A stretch of DNA of 64,000 nucleotides from Planctomicrobium sp051465645 (GCF_051465645.1 NZ_CP195790.1:1488001-1552000); one strand, 5' to 3'; shown: positions 27,297-33,826, counted from the first letter of the stretch. Notes: generated from the sequence alone by a model not told the origin. Made by a program: numbers and translations.

Positions 27297-28154
27297 TTAT
27301 GCGGCCTCTGCGAACTGGACTGGGGTTTGATAGTTCAAGGCGGAGTGTCTGCGGATCCGGTTGTAGAACACTTCGATGTATTCAAACAGGCTCGCTCGAG
27401 CCTCTGCTCGGGTCTGATACTGCTCGTGATGCACCAATTCTTTCTTCAAGGTGGCGAAGAACGATTCCATCGGTGCATTATCATAACAGTTGCCTTTGCG
27501 ACTCATTGAACACGTGATGCCATGTTCCTTGAGCAGTCTCTGGTAATGCTCACTCGCATACTGCACGCCACGGTCGGAGTGAGCCAGCAGTTCTTCTCCT
27601 GGACATTGACGAGCAATCGCCATTTCCAGAGCGTCGACCACCAGACGGCTGTCGATCTTCGCCGACATCGACCAGCCCACGATCTGTCGAGTGAATAAAT
27701 CCTCCACGGCCGCCAGATATAACCAGCCTTCCTTCGTCGCCACGTAGGTGATGTCAGTAGTCCAGGTCTGATTCTGACCTGATGGCTGAAAGTCTCGATT
27801 CACAATGTTGGAAGCCACGGGATGAGCATGGTTGGAATCGGTCGTCCTCACACGGAACTTGCGATGCGATTTGGCTTGAATCCCAGCATTCCGCATGTAT
27901 TTTGCCACGGTCTTGCGGTTGCAGCGATGACCTTGAGCAAGCAGTTCGGCATGCACTCGGGGGGAACCGTATGTTCGCCGACTGGTCTCGTGAACTTCAC
28001 GAATCCGCTCCGTCAGCTCCGCACGACGCACAGCTGTGATGCCCTCTTCACGAGAGCACCAGGCATAGAACCCGCTTCGTGAAACTTGCAGCACACAACA
28101 TTGCACCGAAACCGGCCACTGCTCACGATGATCGTCAATAAAGGAGTATCTCAC
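27297..28154 (-). CDS. IS3-family transposase OrfB (integrase core)
   Basis: 285 residues from a GTG at 28154 that overlaps the OrfA stop. The frame is also open upstream into OrfA, as expected for production of an OrfAB fusion by -1 frameshifting. The N-terminal HTH_21 region includes SRRTYGSPRVHAELLAQGH. The catalytic core has the three acidic residues in TTDITYVATKEGW, LAHSDRGVQYAS and NAPMESFFATLKKEL. The gene is intact. It cuts and joins element ends as part of the IS3 copy-out/paste-in cycle. Confidence 0.93.
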   Translation of the reverse strand: MRYSFIDDHREQWPVSVQCCVLQVSRSGFYAWCSREEGITAVRRAELTERIREVHETSRRTYGSPRVHAELLAQGHRCNRKTVAKYMRNAGIQAKSHRKFRVRTTDSNHAHPVASNIVNRDFQPSGQNQTWTTDITYVATKEGWLYLAAVEDLFTRQIVGWSMSAKIDSRLVVDALEMAIARQCPGEELLAHSDRGVQYASEHYQRLLKEHGITCSMSRKGNCYDNAPMESFFATLKKELVHHEQYQTRAEARASLFEYIEVFYNRIRRHSALNYQTPVQFAEAA

Positions 28155-28447
28155 TTGAGCTCCTTCGCGAAGAATGTGGCAGCTTTTTTTAAGATGTCCC
28201 TCTCCATCTTGAGCCGAGCATTCTCCTCCCGCAGACGTCGATTCTCTTCCTCCAGAGGAGCCAGTTGCCCCTTGCCAGGAAATGCCTGTTCTCCTTGAGA
28301 CTCCAGTCGCCGCTGCCATTTGCGAATCGTGCTGGGATCAATCTCCAGACGCCGAGCCACTTCGGCTTGTGAAAGACCTTCACGCTGCATCAGCTGCAAC
28401 GCGTCACGCTTGAACTCCGCTGTGAAAATACGACGACTCTGCGACAT
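28151..28447 (-). CDS. IS3-family transposase OrfA (HTH, leucine zipper)
   Basis: 98 residues: an HTH_8 type DNA-binding domain (FTAEFKRDALQLMQREGLSQ, then EVARRLEIDPSTIRKWQRR) and a leucine-zipper-like coil (LAPLEEENRRLREENARLKM). It binds the terminal repeats. A run of seven A at 28190-28184 (read TTA AAA AAA GCT in frame) precedes the end and allows -1 slippage into OrfB. Confidence 0.93.
   Translation of the reverse strand: MSQSRRIFTAEFKRDALQLMQREGLSQAEVARRLEIDPSTIRKWQRRLESQGEQAFPGKGQLAPLEEENRRLREENARLKMERDILKKAATFFAKELK
28184..28190 (-). promoter_or_regulatory. programmed -1 frameshift slippery run
   Basis: Seven consecutive A on the coding strand in OrfA near its end. Slippage changes the reading TTA AAA AAA GCT to continue as AAA AAA AGC in the OrfB frame, producing the OrfAB transposase. 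Such A-runs are the usual frameshift signals of IS3 elements. Confidence 0.7.
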
Positions 28448-28484
28448 GCAATGCTCTCCTCACTGGGAATCATAAGGGCTTAAC

Positions 28485-28513
28485 CCAGCGCCCACCATTC
28501 GTGGGAAACTCCA
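28485..28513. repeat. right terminal inverted repeat of the IS3 element
   Basis: 29 bases ending GTGGGAAACTCCA, the exact reverse complement of 27261-27289. Confidence 0.95.
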
Positions 28514-29148
28514 GTTCCCAGCACGCAAGGCCCCATCGCCTGAAGCGACGCGATCAGACTCACCCGCCGACGAATTCACATCCGGCTTTTCAGCGTATGG
28601 AGTAACTCGACGACAGCCGGATCGCGGATCAGGTCCCCACGCCTCCATGTGGCCGCTGCGGATCGATGACGCACGCAACGCAGCAGGCAGAAAACAACCC
28701 CCAACGCCCAAGCCCCAACGAACAAGGGACTGAACTGATCGAGCTGATTGAATATCCATTCCTGCCAGCGAGGCGGTTTTGTGACGCCCCTCTGTCCCGG
28801 CCGCGTGTCAGCAACGTTGTCATAGACTGGCGGAATGCCGAGGGGAGGAGCTGTCAAGATTGTTGGATCGCTCTCCTGAATGTCTACCGCCCTCTCTCCT
28901 ATTGTTGCAGCGGTCAACGTTCCCGCTGGAAGACGGAGGATGGACCATGTCACCAGAACTCCGAGCGCCATGCCGATCAGGCACCCCAAGCTGGCTGAAT
29001 ATCGGAGGTTCGGTTTTGAACGTGGAATCAAAGTCAGTACGATCGCGAGCACCAGGCTCCAGAGCATCCCTTGCCAAAGCGAATGGAGCAGTGACCAGTA
29101 GAGAGAGCCTGCGGCGGGGCTGGAGAACCAGATCATTAACGAAGTCAT
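28514..29148 (-). pseudogene. BlaR1/MecR1-like M56 membrane sensor, broken
   Basis: The start overlaps the stop of the BlaI-type gene (ATGA). Three hydrophobic segments typical of the M56 N-terminus are visible (LHSLWQGMLWSLVLAIVLTL, LGCLIGMALGVLVTWSIL, LFVGAWALGVVFCLLRC). After LLHTLKSRM comes an in-frame TGA where a Gly codon (GGA) would be one substitution away. The frame then reads IRRRVSLIASLQAMGPCVLG before the IS3 end at 28513. The zinc protease motif HExxH and the sensor domain are missing. Known members sense a signal and cleave the BlaI-type repressor; this copy cannot. Confidence 0.82.
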
Positions 29149-29543
29149 TGTTCGTCTCCGTTCTTGCCAGCCTCTTTCGCAGCCTGACTGATGACTTTAC
29201 GGATTTGCTTCAAATCCTCCGCTGAAATCTCAGTGGCATTCATCAGAGCCTGCACCACCTTGGCCGGGCTTCCGGAGAAAAGGTGGTTAAGCATTGTCTT
29301 CAACACTGGTTGAACGACTTCCTCATGAGTGACCAGCGGGCGGTAAATATGAGTCAGCCCTTCCCGGCGATGCGTCACCAGTTTCTTCCGTTCCATGCCC
29401 TGCAAAATTGTCAGCACGGTCGTGTAGGCACGTTCCTTACCGTCCGGCAGAAGCGGCAACAGATCCCGCACGCTGAGCGGCCCCTGCTCCCACAGCACTC
29501 CCAGCACCTGCAACTCCAATTCGGACGGCTTCGCAGCTTTCAA
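29145..29543 (-). CDS. BlaI/MecI/CopY-family transcriptional repressor
   Basis: 132 residues. The N-terminal winged helix is typical: PSELELQVLGVLWEQGPLSV, then DLLPLLPDGKERAYTTVLTI and MERKKLVTHRREGLTHIYRP. The C-terminal helices (VLKTMLNHLFSGSPAKVVQA) form the dimer interface. The family represses its own operon until cleaved by a BlaR1-type protease, or is lifted by copper in CopY proteins; the C-terminal Cys pair of CopY is absent here. It is translationally coupled to the broken M56 gene, so the repressor may now be permanently active. Confidence 0.9.
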   Translation of the reverse strand: MKAAKPSELELQVLGVLWEQGPLSVRDLLPLLPDGKERAYTTVLTILQGMERKKLVTHRREGLTHIYRPLVTHEEVVQPVLKTMLNHLFSGSPAKVVQALMNATEISAEDLKQIRKVISQAAKEAGKNGDEQ

Positions 29544-29554
29544 TTTCCCTCTCC

Positions 29555-29588
29555 TACTATTAACCCAGTAGATACTACCGTAACAGTA
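29555..29588 (-). promoter_or_regulatory. two tandem BlaI-type dyad operators
   Basis: Two copies of TACT-N8-AGTA, at 29555-29570 and 29573-29588, have identical half sites and spacing with centres 18 bases apart. They lie 12 bases before the repressor start, where BlaI-type proteins autoregulate. Confidence 0.75.
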
Positions 29589-29864
29589 GAGCGAATCTCA
29601 AGCAAGCACGAAGTTAGAGAAGTTCTCTCTCACTGCGATGATCGACATTGCCTCAACCCACACAACCAACGACGTTCCTACAGGGACCTGATGATTCAGA
29701 ATCGGACAACATTCGACAGAGACAAACCATGACGGTTCAACTCGTTCACACTCACTTTTTCCCAGACAGTGAATTTTATTCCCGGGATTAAATTTGCGTT
29801 CGACAAGCAGCCCGCGTGCCCATGCAGTGCTTTGTTGGTAACCGGTCATTTCCGTGGGGAACGA

Positions 29865-29904
29865 GCGCTAAATATCGGGCTCATGGGTGTCATAATACAT
29901 GATG
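29865..29904 (+). repeat. 40-base direct repeat, copy 1 (dif/att-like)
   Basis: GCGCTAAAT, a 13-base spacer, then GTGTCATAATACATGATG. Copy 2 at 30012-30051 has both blocks identical and the same spacer length; 32 of 40 bases agree. The second block contains the dyad TCAT-N5-ATGA. Confidence 0.7.
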
Positions 29905-30011
29905 TAGGAATGAGAAGAAAAAAGAGAAATAGGAATTGAAGTGCCGTTGGCCGGCACATGGAGCAGCATCTGGGCGGCCTTGTGGTATGCCTCCGCTGCT
30001 CCGTCTGCGTC

Positions 30012-30051
30012 GCGCTAAATTCAGGGCCTAAACGTGTCATAATACATGATG
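30012..30051 (+). repeat. 40-base direct repeat, copy 2 (dif/att-like)
   Basis: Same blocks and spacing as 29865-29904, 147 bases downstream. The spacer differs mostly, sharing GGGC. It lies between the BlaI locus and the Ubl cassette and could be a recombination site or a regulator-binding site. Confidence 0.7.
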
Positions 30052-30093
30052 CGAATATCATTGCATCGAGAGTGTCCATAAGCATCCCGTTCA

Positions 30094-30138
30094 CCCCGGC
30101 AGAGAGGACTAATCAACGTCCTGTCTGCCGGGGTCTTT
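30094..30138 (+). terminator. strong hairpin in the leader of the Ubl cassette
   Basis: CCCCGGCAGA pairs with TCTGCCGGGG over 10 bp, with an inner GGAC/GTCC stem, and is followed by TCTTTTTC. It lies 57-60 bases before the first cassette gene, so it either insulates the cassette from upstream transcription or attenuates it. Confidence 0.75.
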
Positions 30139-30194
30139 TTCTGGGATGCACCGGCTCGTCTGTTCCCTCTGCCTGCTGCTTGAAAGGCCCCACC

Positions 30195-30488
30195 ATGCCC
30201 CCTGATTCCACTGCTGTCCGTGCCCCCCGATTCCCGTTAGGTCAGATCGTCGGTACTCCCGGCGTTCTGGAGATGCTCACCCCTGCCGAGGTCCAGCACG
30301 CTCTGACCCGGCATCAGTGTGGTGACTGGGGAGACTGCGACCCGGCTGATGCCGCCGCCAATGATCAGTCGCTCCTCGACAATGAGCGGTTACTGTCGGT
30401 CTACCACTCCGCTGCCGGTGTCCGCTTCTGGATCATCACCGAAGCGGATCGCTCTGTCACCACCCTGCTCCTGCCTGAGGAGTACTGA
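30195..30488 (+). CDS. conserved plasmid-type hypothetical protein
   Basis: 97 residues; GAAAGG precedes the ATG. The sequence follows a pattern I associate with a small protein common on plasmids and integrative elements: FPLGQIVGTPGVLEML, then TRHQCGDWGDCD, and a C-terminal VRFWIITEADRSVTTLLLPE ending in EEY. Its biochemical role is unknown to me. It begins the Ubl cassette and supports a mobile-element origin. The strong conservation pattern makes the gene call more certain than any function. Confidence 0.75.
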   Translation: MPPDSTAVRAPRFPLGQIVGTPGVLEMLTPAEVQHALTRHQCGDWGDCDPADAAANDQSLLDNERLLSVYHSAAGVRFWIITEADRSVTTLLLPEEY

Positions 30489-30518
30489 AGGTGTTCGAAG
30501 TCCCTGCTGCATGTCACG

Positions 30519-30541
30519 ACTCCCCGCCTGGGGAGTTTTTT
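30519..30541 (+). terminator. intrinsic terminator between cassette genes
   Basis: ACTCCCC-GCCT-GGGGAGT forms a 7-bp stem with a 4-base loop directly followed by a T-run (TTTTTGTT). It separates the first and second genes of the cassette. Confidence 0.75.
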
Positions 30542-30577
30542 GTTGCGCTCACCTCACTTTCACAAGGAACTTGTCTC

Positions 30578-30775
30578 ATGCGTCAACGTGATCTCAACCG
30601 CTCCATCGCCCGTACCACCGGAGAGAGCGTCACCACCATCTCCCGGATGGGCTTCGTCCCGCTGCTGCCGGAACCGAGCCAGCGGGAACCCCGGTTCCTC
30701 GACTGGGATCAGCTGGAACTGCTCCGGAATGGAGGGGCTCTTGCTCATCGCCCGTTCCGGTACCGCCGCTCCTGA
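30578..30775 (+). CDS. small conserved hypothetical protein of the Ubl cassette
   Basis: 65 residues from the ATG at 30578, with AAGGAA about 9 bases upstream. The N-terminus MRQRDLNRSIARTTGESVTT resembles a short DNA-binding helix pair, followed by SRMGFVPLL and LDWDQLELL. Proteins starting with RDLNR and containing a DWD motif seem familiar from planctomycete mobile regions, but no function is known to me. A terminator hairpin lies between it and the preceding gene. Confidence 0.6.
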   Translation: MRQRDLNRSIARTTGESVTTISRMGFVPLLPEPSQREPRFLDWDQLELLRNGGALAHRPFRYRRS

Positions 30776-30788
30776 CCAGAAAGGACCT

Positions 30789-30953
30789 ATGTCCGCTCGA
30801 CAGAAATTGAATGTCGCCACGGTGAACGGCTGCCTGCTGGTGGCCGGAACAGTGGCCTATCTCGCCGAATCCTGGACGCTGTTCGCAGGCCTGCTGCTCC
30901 TCCTGCTGCTGAGTGCCATTGGCACCGGCGGCATCCGCTTCCGGCGTCACTAA
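30789..30953 (+). CDS. 54-residue membrane protein of the Ubl cassette
   Basis: Begins 13 bases after the preceding stop with AAAGGA upstream. Two hydrophobic segments cover most of the protein (VNGCLLVAGTVAYLA and LFAGLLLLLLLSAIGTG), joined by a short turn, with a basic tail (RFRRH). It is probably an integral membrane peptide. The function is unknown. The spacing suggests co-translation with the upstream gene. Confidence 0.6.
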   Translation: MSARQKLNVATVNGCLLVAGTVAYLAESWTLFAGLLLLLLLSAIGTGGIRFRRH

Positions 30954-30998
30954 GAGCAGCTTGCTCGACCGGGTGCCCGCACTGCGGCCGTTTCGATT

Positions 30999-31037
30999 GA
31001 AGACACGCAACTCGCCGCGTGGCGGAAGCGTGTCTTC
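30999..31037 (+). other. 10-bp stem hairpin before the Ubl gene
   Basis: GAAGACACGC pairs with GCGTGTCTTC, with an inner CGCC/GGCG stem. It ends 39 bases before the Ubl start. There is no T-run, so mRNA processing or protection is more likely than termination. Confidence 0.65.
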
Positions 31038-31076
31038 CCAATCCCCTTGCCCCGTTCTTTTGAAGAAAGCCCGCTC

Positions 31077-31319
31077 ATGAAGATCCTGTTTCTCAACAAC
31101 GATGGCGGCGGTTTCGCCGACCACATCGACATTGCTCCGCAGACCACGCTCGCCCAGTTGTTCTCCGATCGTCTCCCCCATGCCTCTCCAGGCGATTACC
31201 TGATTCGCGTCAACCGTCAGCCGGCCCCCGCGGACTATGTCCTGCAGCCCGGCGACCGCGTCTCCCTCACCCCCACCCGCATCGAAGGGGCCCTGTCGGG
31301 TTTGGCTCAGCACGCGTGA
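31077..31319 (+). CDS. ubiquitin-like beta-grasp protein (ThiS/MoaD-type Ubl)
   Basis: 80 residues from the ATG at 31077; the in-frame start at 31047 overlaps the upstream hairpin region. The pattern fits a beta-grasp fold: strand MKILFLNND, strand DHIDIAPQTTLAQLF with the connecting helix, YLIRVNRQPA, and the last strands VLQPGDRVSLTPTRIEGA. ThiS/MoaD-like proteins carry the same QPGDRVSLTP turn. Ubl proteins normally end in Gly-Gly for adenylation. Here the end is TRIEGALSGLAQHA, with no Gly-Gly, so it either needs trimming or uses a different C-terminus (for example after the Gly at 71). It sits in one transcript with E2-like, JAMM and E1-like genes, the set needed to attach and remove it. 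Confidence 0.82.
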   Translation: MKILFLNNDGGGFADHIDIAPQTTLAQLFSDRLPHASPGDYLIRVNRQPAPADYVLQPGDRVSLTPTRIEGALSGLAQHA

Positions 31320-31321
31320 GA

Positions 31322-31357
31322 GCCGGGAGGGCGACTCTGACGGGAGGTCCTCCCGGC
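31322..31357 (+). other. hairpin directly after the Ubl gene
   Basis: GCCGGGAGG pairs with CCTCCCGGC around an 18-base loop, directly after the Ubl stop. There is no T-run. A second hairpin follows 29 bases later. Confidence 0.5.
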
Positions 31358-31385
31358 AGGATTCATTGACGAACCTCTGAAACGC

Positions 31386-31410
31386 GACAGCCGGTCAATG
31401 ACCGGCTGTC
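31386..31410 (+). other. 11-bp perfect hairpin before the E2-like gene
   Basis: GACAGCCGGTC and GACCGGCTGTC form a perfect 11-bp stem with a 3-base loop (AAT), followed by TTCATTC. It lies 28 bases before the E2-like start codon. Confidence 0.75.
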
Positions 31411-31438
31411 TTCATTCGTCCAGAAAGGAAATCGTTTC

Positions 31439-32515
31439 ATGTCTAAAACCCAGCACACTCGCCTGCGGGTGGCGTGTGCCTTGCACCAGCACTACGCACA
31501 CGGTTCCCGCGAACCCACCGCTCCCGATCCTCCCACCGAGCACTGGCAGCGACTCGAGACGCTCTGGCGTCAGCTGCAACTCTGTGAACGGCGGTCCCTG
31601 CCGGCCACTCAGAAACAGCTTCAGGAACATTACCTGCAGACACTCGAGATGCTCGGCTCCCGCTGTCGGGCGCTGGTTGCTCTCAGTCAGACTTCACTCC
31701 GCTCCCCACCTCCCCCACTGCGGTCGCTGTACGAAGAACTGGTGGCGCTGGAGCAGGAGTTCCCCGAAGTCCGTTATGACCTCGCTGCAACGACTGTGAG
31801 CATCATCACCGAGCCGGTGATCCTTGATGGCGTCGAACTGGGCCCCTTCGAGATCCGCCTCGACTGGACCCAACTGTCCCTCACTCACCCCTACGAAGTT
31901 CTGGCACTGGAACCGCATCCTGCCGGAGACTCCCCCGGAACCACCCATCCGCATGTCCATGACCGCATCCTCTGTGAAGGGGAGGCCCGCGAAGCGATCC
32001 GGCTCGCGCTCGATCAGGGACGACTGGGAGATGTCGGTCTCCTGATCAACCAGGTACTGCACACCTACAACCCCGGCAGTGCCTACACCAAGCTCGCCGA
32101 CTGGGAAGGGGTCCCCTGCGCCGACTGCGGCGGTCCCTGCCCGGCCGAAGACCTCACGTCCTGCGTGGGGTGTGAGCAGAGCTCCTGTCCGGACTGCCTC
32201 ACCTCCTGTCGGGAGTGTGGGGACTCTCTCTGCACTGCCTGCGAACAACGCTGCACCGACTGTCAGGAACCGCACTGTGCGGGGTGCCTGGAATCGTGTG
32301 CCGACTGTGGCCAAGAAGTCTGTCCTTCCTGTCGGACGGACGCTCTCTGCGGCCCTTGCCATGACCTGCAACAGGATCCTGAAGATGACGAAACAGACCT
32401 TCCGTACCAAACGCCTGCTCCGCCGCCACCTCCGTCGGCCCCGGGGGAGACGGTCCCCCCGCCCGACCCTGACCTTCACCCCCACCGCCTGGGCCAAACT
32501 CCACTGCCTGCGTGA
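31439..32515 (+). CDS. E2-like ubiquitin-conjugating domain fused to a Cys-rich zinc-knuckle array
   Basis: 358 residues. A helical N-terminus (1-110) precedes a UBC/RWD-like fold at about 111-225. Strands run through VRYDLAATTVSIITEP and VELGPFEIRLDW, then comes HPHV (170-173) and Cys179 in DRILCEGEA. In E2 enzymes an HPN motif precedes the catalytic Cys by about 10 residues, so Cys179 is the likely thioester site. WEG at 222-224 ends the domain. Residues 227-307 hold 21 cysteines, mostly CxxC knuckles; from 250 to 298 they repeat every 15 residues (C-x2-C-x3-C-x2-C-x4). Such binuclear or treble-clef zinc arrays resemble RING-type E3 modules. The acidic, proline-rich tail (311-358) overlaps the next gene by 131 bases. 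One chain may thus combine E2 and E3-like functions. Confidence 0.85.
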   Translation: MSKTQHTRLRVACALHQHYAHGSREPTAPDPPTEHWQRLETLWRQLQLCERRSLPATQKQLQEHYLQTLEMLGSRCRALVALSQTSLRSPPPPLRSLYEELVALEQEFPEVRYDLAATTVSIITEPVILDGVELGPFEIRLDWTQLSLTHPYEVLALEPHPAGDSPGTTHPHVHDRILCEGEAREAIRLALDQGRLGDVGLLINQVLHTYNPGSAYTKLADWEGVPCADCGGPCPAEDLTSCVGCEQSSCPDCLTSCRECGDSLCTACEQRCTDCQEPHCAGCLESCADCGQEVCPSCRTDALCGPCHDLQQDPEDDETDLPYQTPAPPPPPSAPGETVPPPDPDLHPHRLGQTPLPA

Positions 32516-33038
32516 TCTCGGACCGACAGAAGTCGGAGGCTTCGGGATCACGGACCCTGACCAGAGTCTCTGTGTCCAAGACATCCAGTTGGTGCAGCAG
32601 CGGTGCACCAGCGTCACCGTCAAGTTCGACGACACCGCTGTCGCCGAGTTCTTTGAGGCTCAGGTCGACCAGGGACGCCGTCCCGACCAGTTCGGCCGGA
32701 TCTGGATCCACACCCATCCCGGTGACTGTCCGCGGCCCAGCACCGTCGACCGGCGCACGTTCCAACGCTGCTTCGGGCGCTGTGACTGGGCGGTGATGTT
32801 CATCCTTGCCCGGGGAGGGGCCACCTTCGCCGAGTTGCACTGGCAACGGGGAGGTCCCGCCCGACTCCCGCTGCAGGTTGCAGTGGATTTCACGCGTCCC
32901 TTCCCGGCAGCGGACTTCCCGCAGTGGGAACGGGAGTACTGCGACGCCGTGCAGGAAGAGGAATTGTTCCTCGACAGACCAGAACCGCCGTTCGAGGAGT
33001 TCTTCACGAACGACCTGTTCGAAACCGCTGCGATTTGA
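32385..33038 (+). CDS. JAB/MPN (JAMM) metalloprotease, deubiquitinase-like
   Basis: 217 residues from the ATG at 32385; the frame is open upstream, but this start has a ribosome-binding-like AGGAT and begins just before the conserved part. It overlaps the E2-like gene by 131 bases. The zinc protease signature is complete: Glu49 (TEVGGFG), His109-x-His111 and Asp122 with Ser119 (IHTHPGDCPRPSTVD), which fits E, HxHx7Sx2D exactly. JAMM proteins remove ubiquitin-like modifiers or trim their C-termini. This suggests it could process the Ubl with its non-standard tail as well as deconjugate targets. Confidence 0.9.
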   Translation: MTKQTFRTKRLLRRHLRRPRGRRSPRPTLTFTPTAWAKLHCLRDLGPTEVGGFGITDPDQSLCVQDIQLVQQRCTSVTVKFDDTAVAEFFEAQVDQGRRPDQFGRIWIHTHPGDCPRPSTVDRRTFQRCFGRCDWAVMFILARGGATFAELHWQRGGPARLPLQVAVDFTRPFPAADFPQWEREYCDAVQEEELFLDRPEPPFEEFFTNDLFETAAI

Positions 33039-33062
33039 TTCCTTCACATCACTCACTCATTG

Positions 33063-33100
33063 CCGCCTCATCTGGGAGAATTCTCTCCTGGATGAGGCGG
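33063..33100 (+). other. 10-bp stem hairpin before the E1-like gene
   Basis: CCGCCTCATC pairs with GATGAGGCGG, with an inner GGAGA/TCTCC pairing across the loop. It ends 22 bases before the E1-like start codon. Confidence 0.7.
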
Positions 33101-33122
33101 TCTGCATTTGGAAAGGCCTCTC

Positions 33123-33773
33123 ATGACAGATCGTTTCCTGCGGCAGCAGGATCTGGTCCCCCTCACCCGACTCCAGTGCCTCAGTCTCACCGTCATCGGG
33201 GTCGGTGCCATTGGCCGGCAGGTCGCCCTGCAACTGGCCGCCAGCGGTGCCCGCCGCATCCAGCTGATCGATCCCGATCACGTGGAACCCACCAACATCA
33301 CCACGCAGGGGTATTTCCAGGAAGATCTGGGATCTCTCAAAGTCGATGCCACCGCCGCCCTCCTCTGGCGGATCGATCCCCAGCTCCATGTCGAGACGGT
33401 GGCCGATCGCTTCCGCTCCCGTCAGGAGACCGGCACCGTCGTCTTCTGCTGCGTCGATTCGATCAGCGCCCGCGCGGCCATCTGGCGGAGCCGCCAGCAT
33501 CAGCTCGAATACTGGGGCGATGGCCGTATGCTCGGAGAAGTCCTGCGAATCCTCATCGCCACAGACGAGTCCTCCCGACAGCACTATGCCACCACTCTGT
33601 TCCCCCAGGCTCAGGCCCAGTCCGGCAGCTGCACCTCCCGCAGCACGATCTACTGCGCCAGCCTCGCGGCCGCCCTCCTGCTCCACCAGTTCACAAGATG
33701 GCTCAGACACCTCCCCAACGACCACGACCTCACCCTCAACCTCCTCGCCAGTGAACTGACTATTGGGGATTAG
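33123..33773 (+). CDS. E1-like ThiF-family adenylyltransferase
   Basis: 216 residues from the ATG at 33123, with GGAAAGG upstream. The nucleotide-binding Rossmann motif is VIGVGAIGRQVA (residues 24-35), with Asp50 at the end of the second strand (IQLIDPDHVEPTNITTQGY) and Asp112 in FCCVDS. The usual zinc CxxC pair of MoeB/ThiF is absent. Cys170 in GSCTSRSTIYCAS is a candidate thioester cysteine. E1 enzymes adenylate the Ubl C-terminus and pass it to a cysteine, then to an E2. It is the last gene of the cassette and shorter than most E1-like proteins. Confidence 0.88.
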   Translation: MTDRFLRQQDLVPLTRLQCLSLTVIGVGAIGRQVALQLAASGARRIQLIDPDHVEPTNITTQGYFQEDLGSLKVDATAALLWRIDPQLHVETVADRFRSRQETGTVVFCCVDSISARAAIWRSRQHQLEYWGDGRMLGEVLRILIATDESSRQHYATTLFPQAQAQSGSCTSRSTIYCASLAAALLLHQFTRWLRHLPNDHDLTLNLLASELTIGD

Positions 33774-33826
33774 ATCCATGAGCCCCATAATTGAATAGAT
33801 ACCGAGGTAGGAGAGAACGGAGTCAA

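Larger units (their letters stand above)
27261..28513 (-). mobile_element. IS3-family insertion sequence
   Basis: 1253 bases with 29-bp perfect terminal inverted repeats (27261-27289 and 28485-28513) that begin TG and end CA. Two overlapping leftward genes encode OrfA and OrfB with a slippery A-run between them. No target duplication is visible: CTGG on the left, GTTC on the right. Confidence 0.92.

Noticed and set aside
29865..30051. CRISPR array
   Set aside because: Only two copies, with a 13-base internal variable part and no cas genes.
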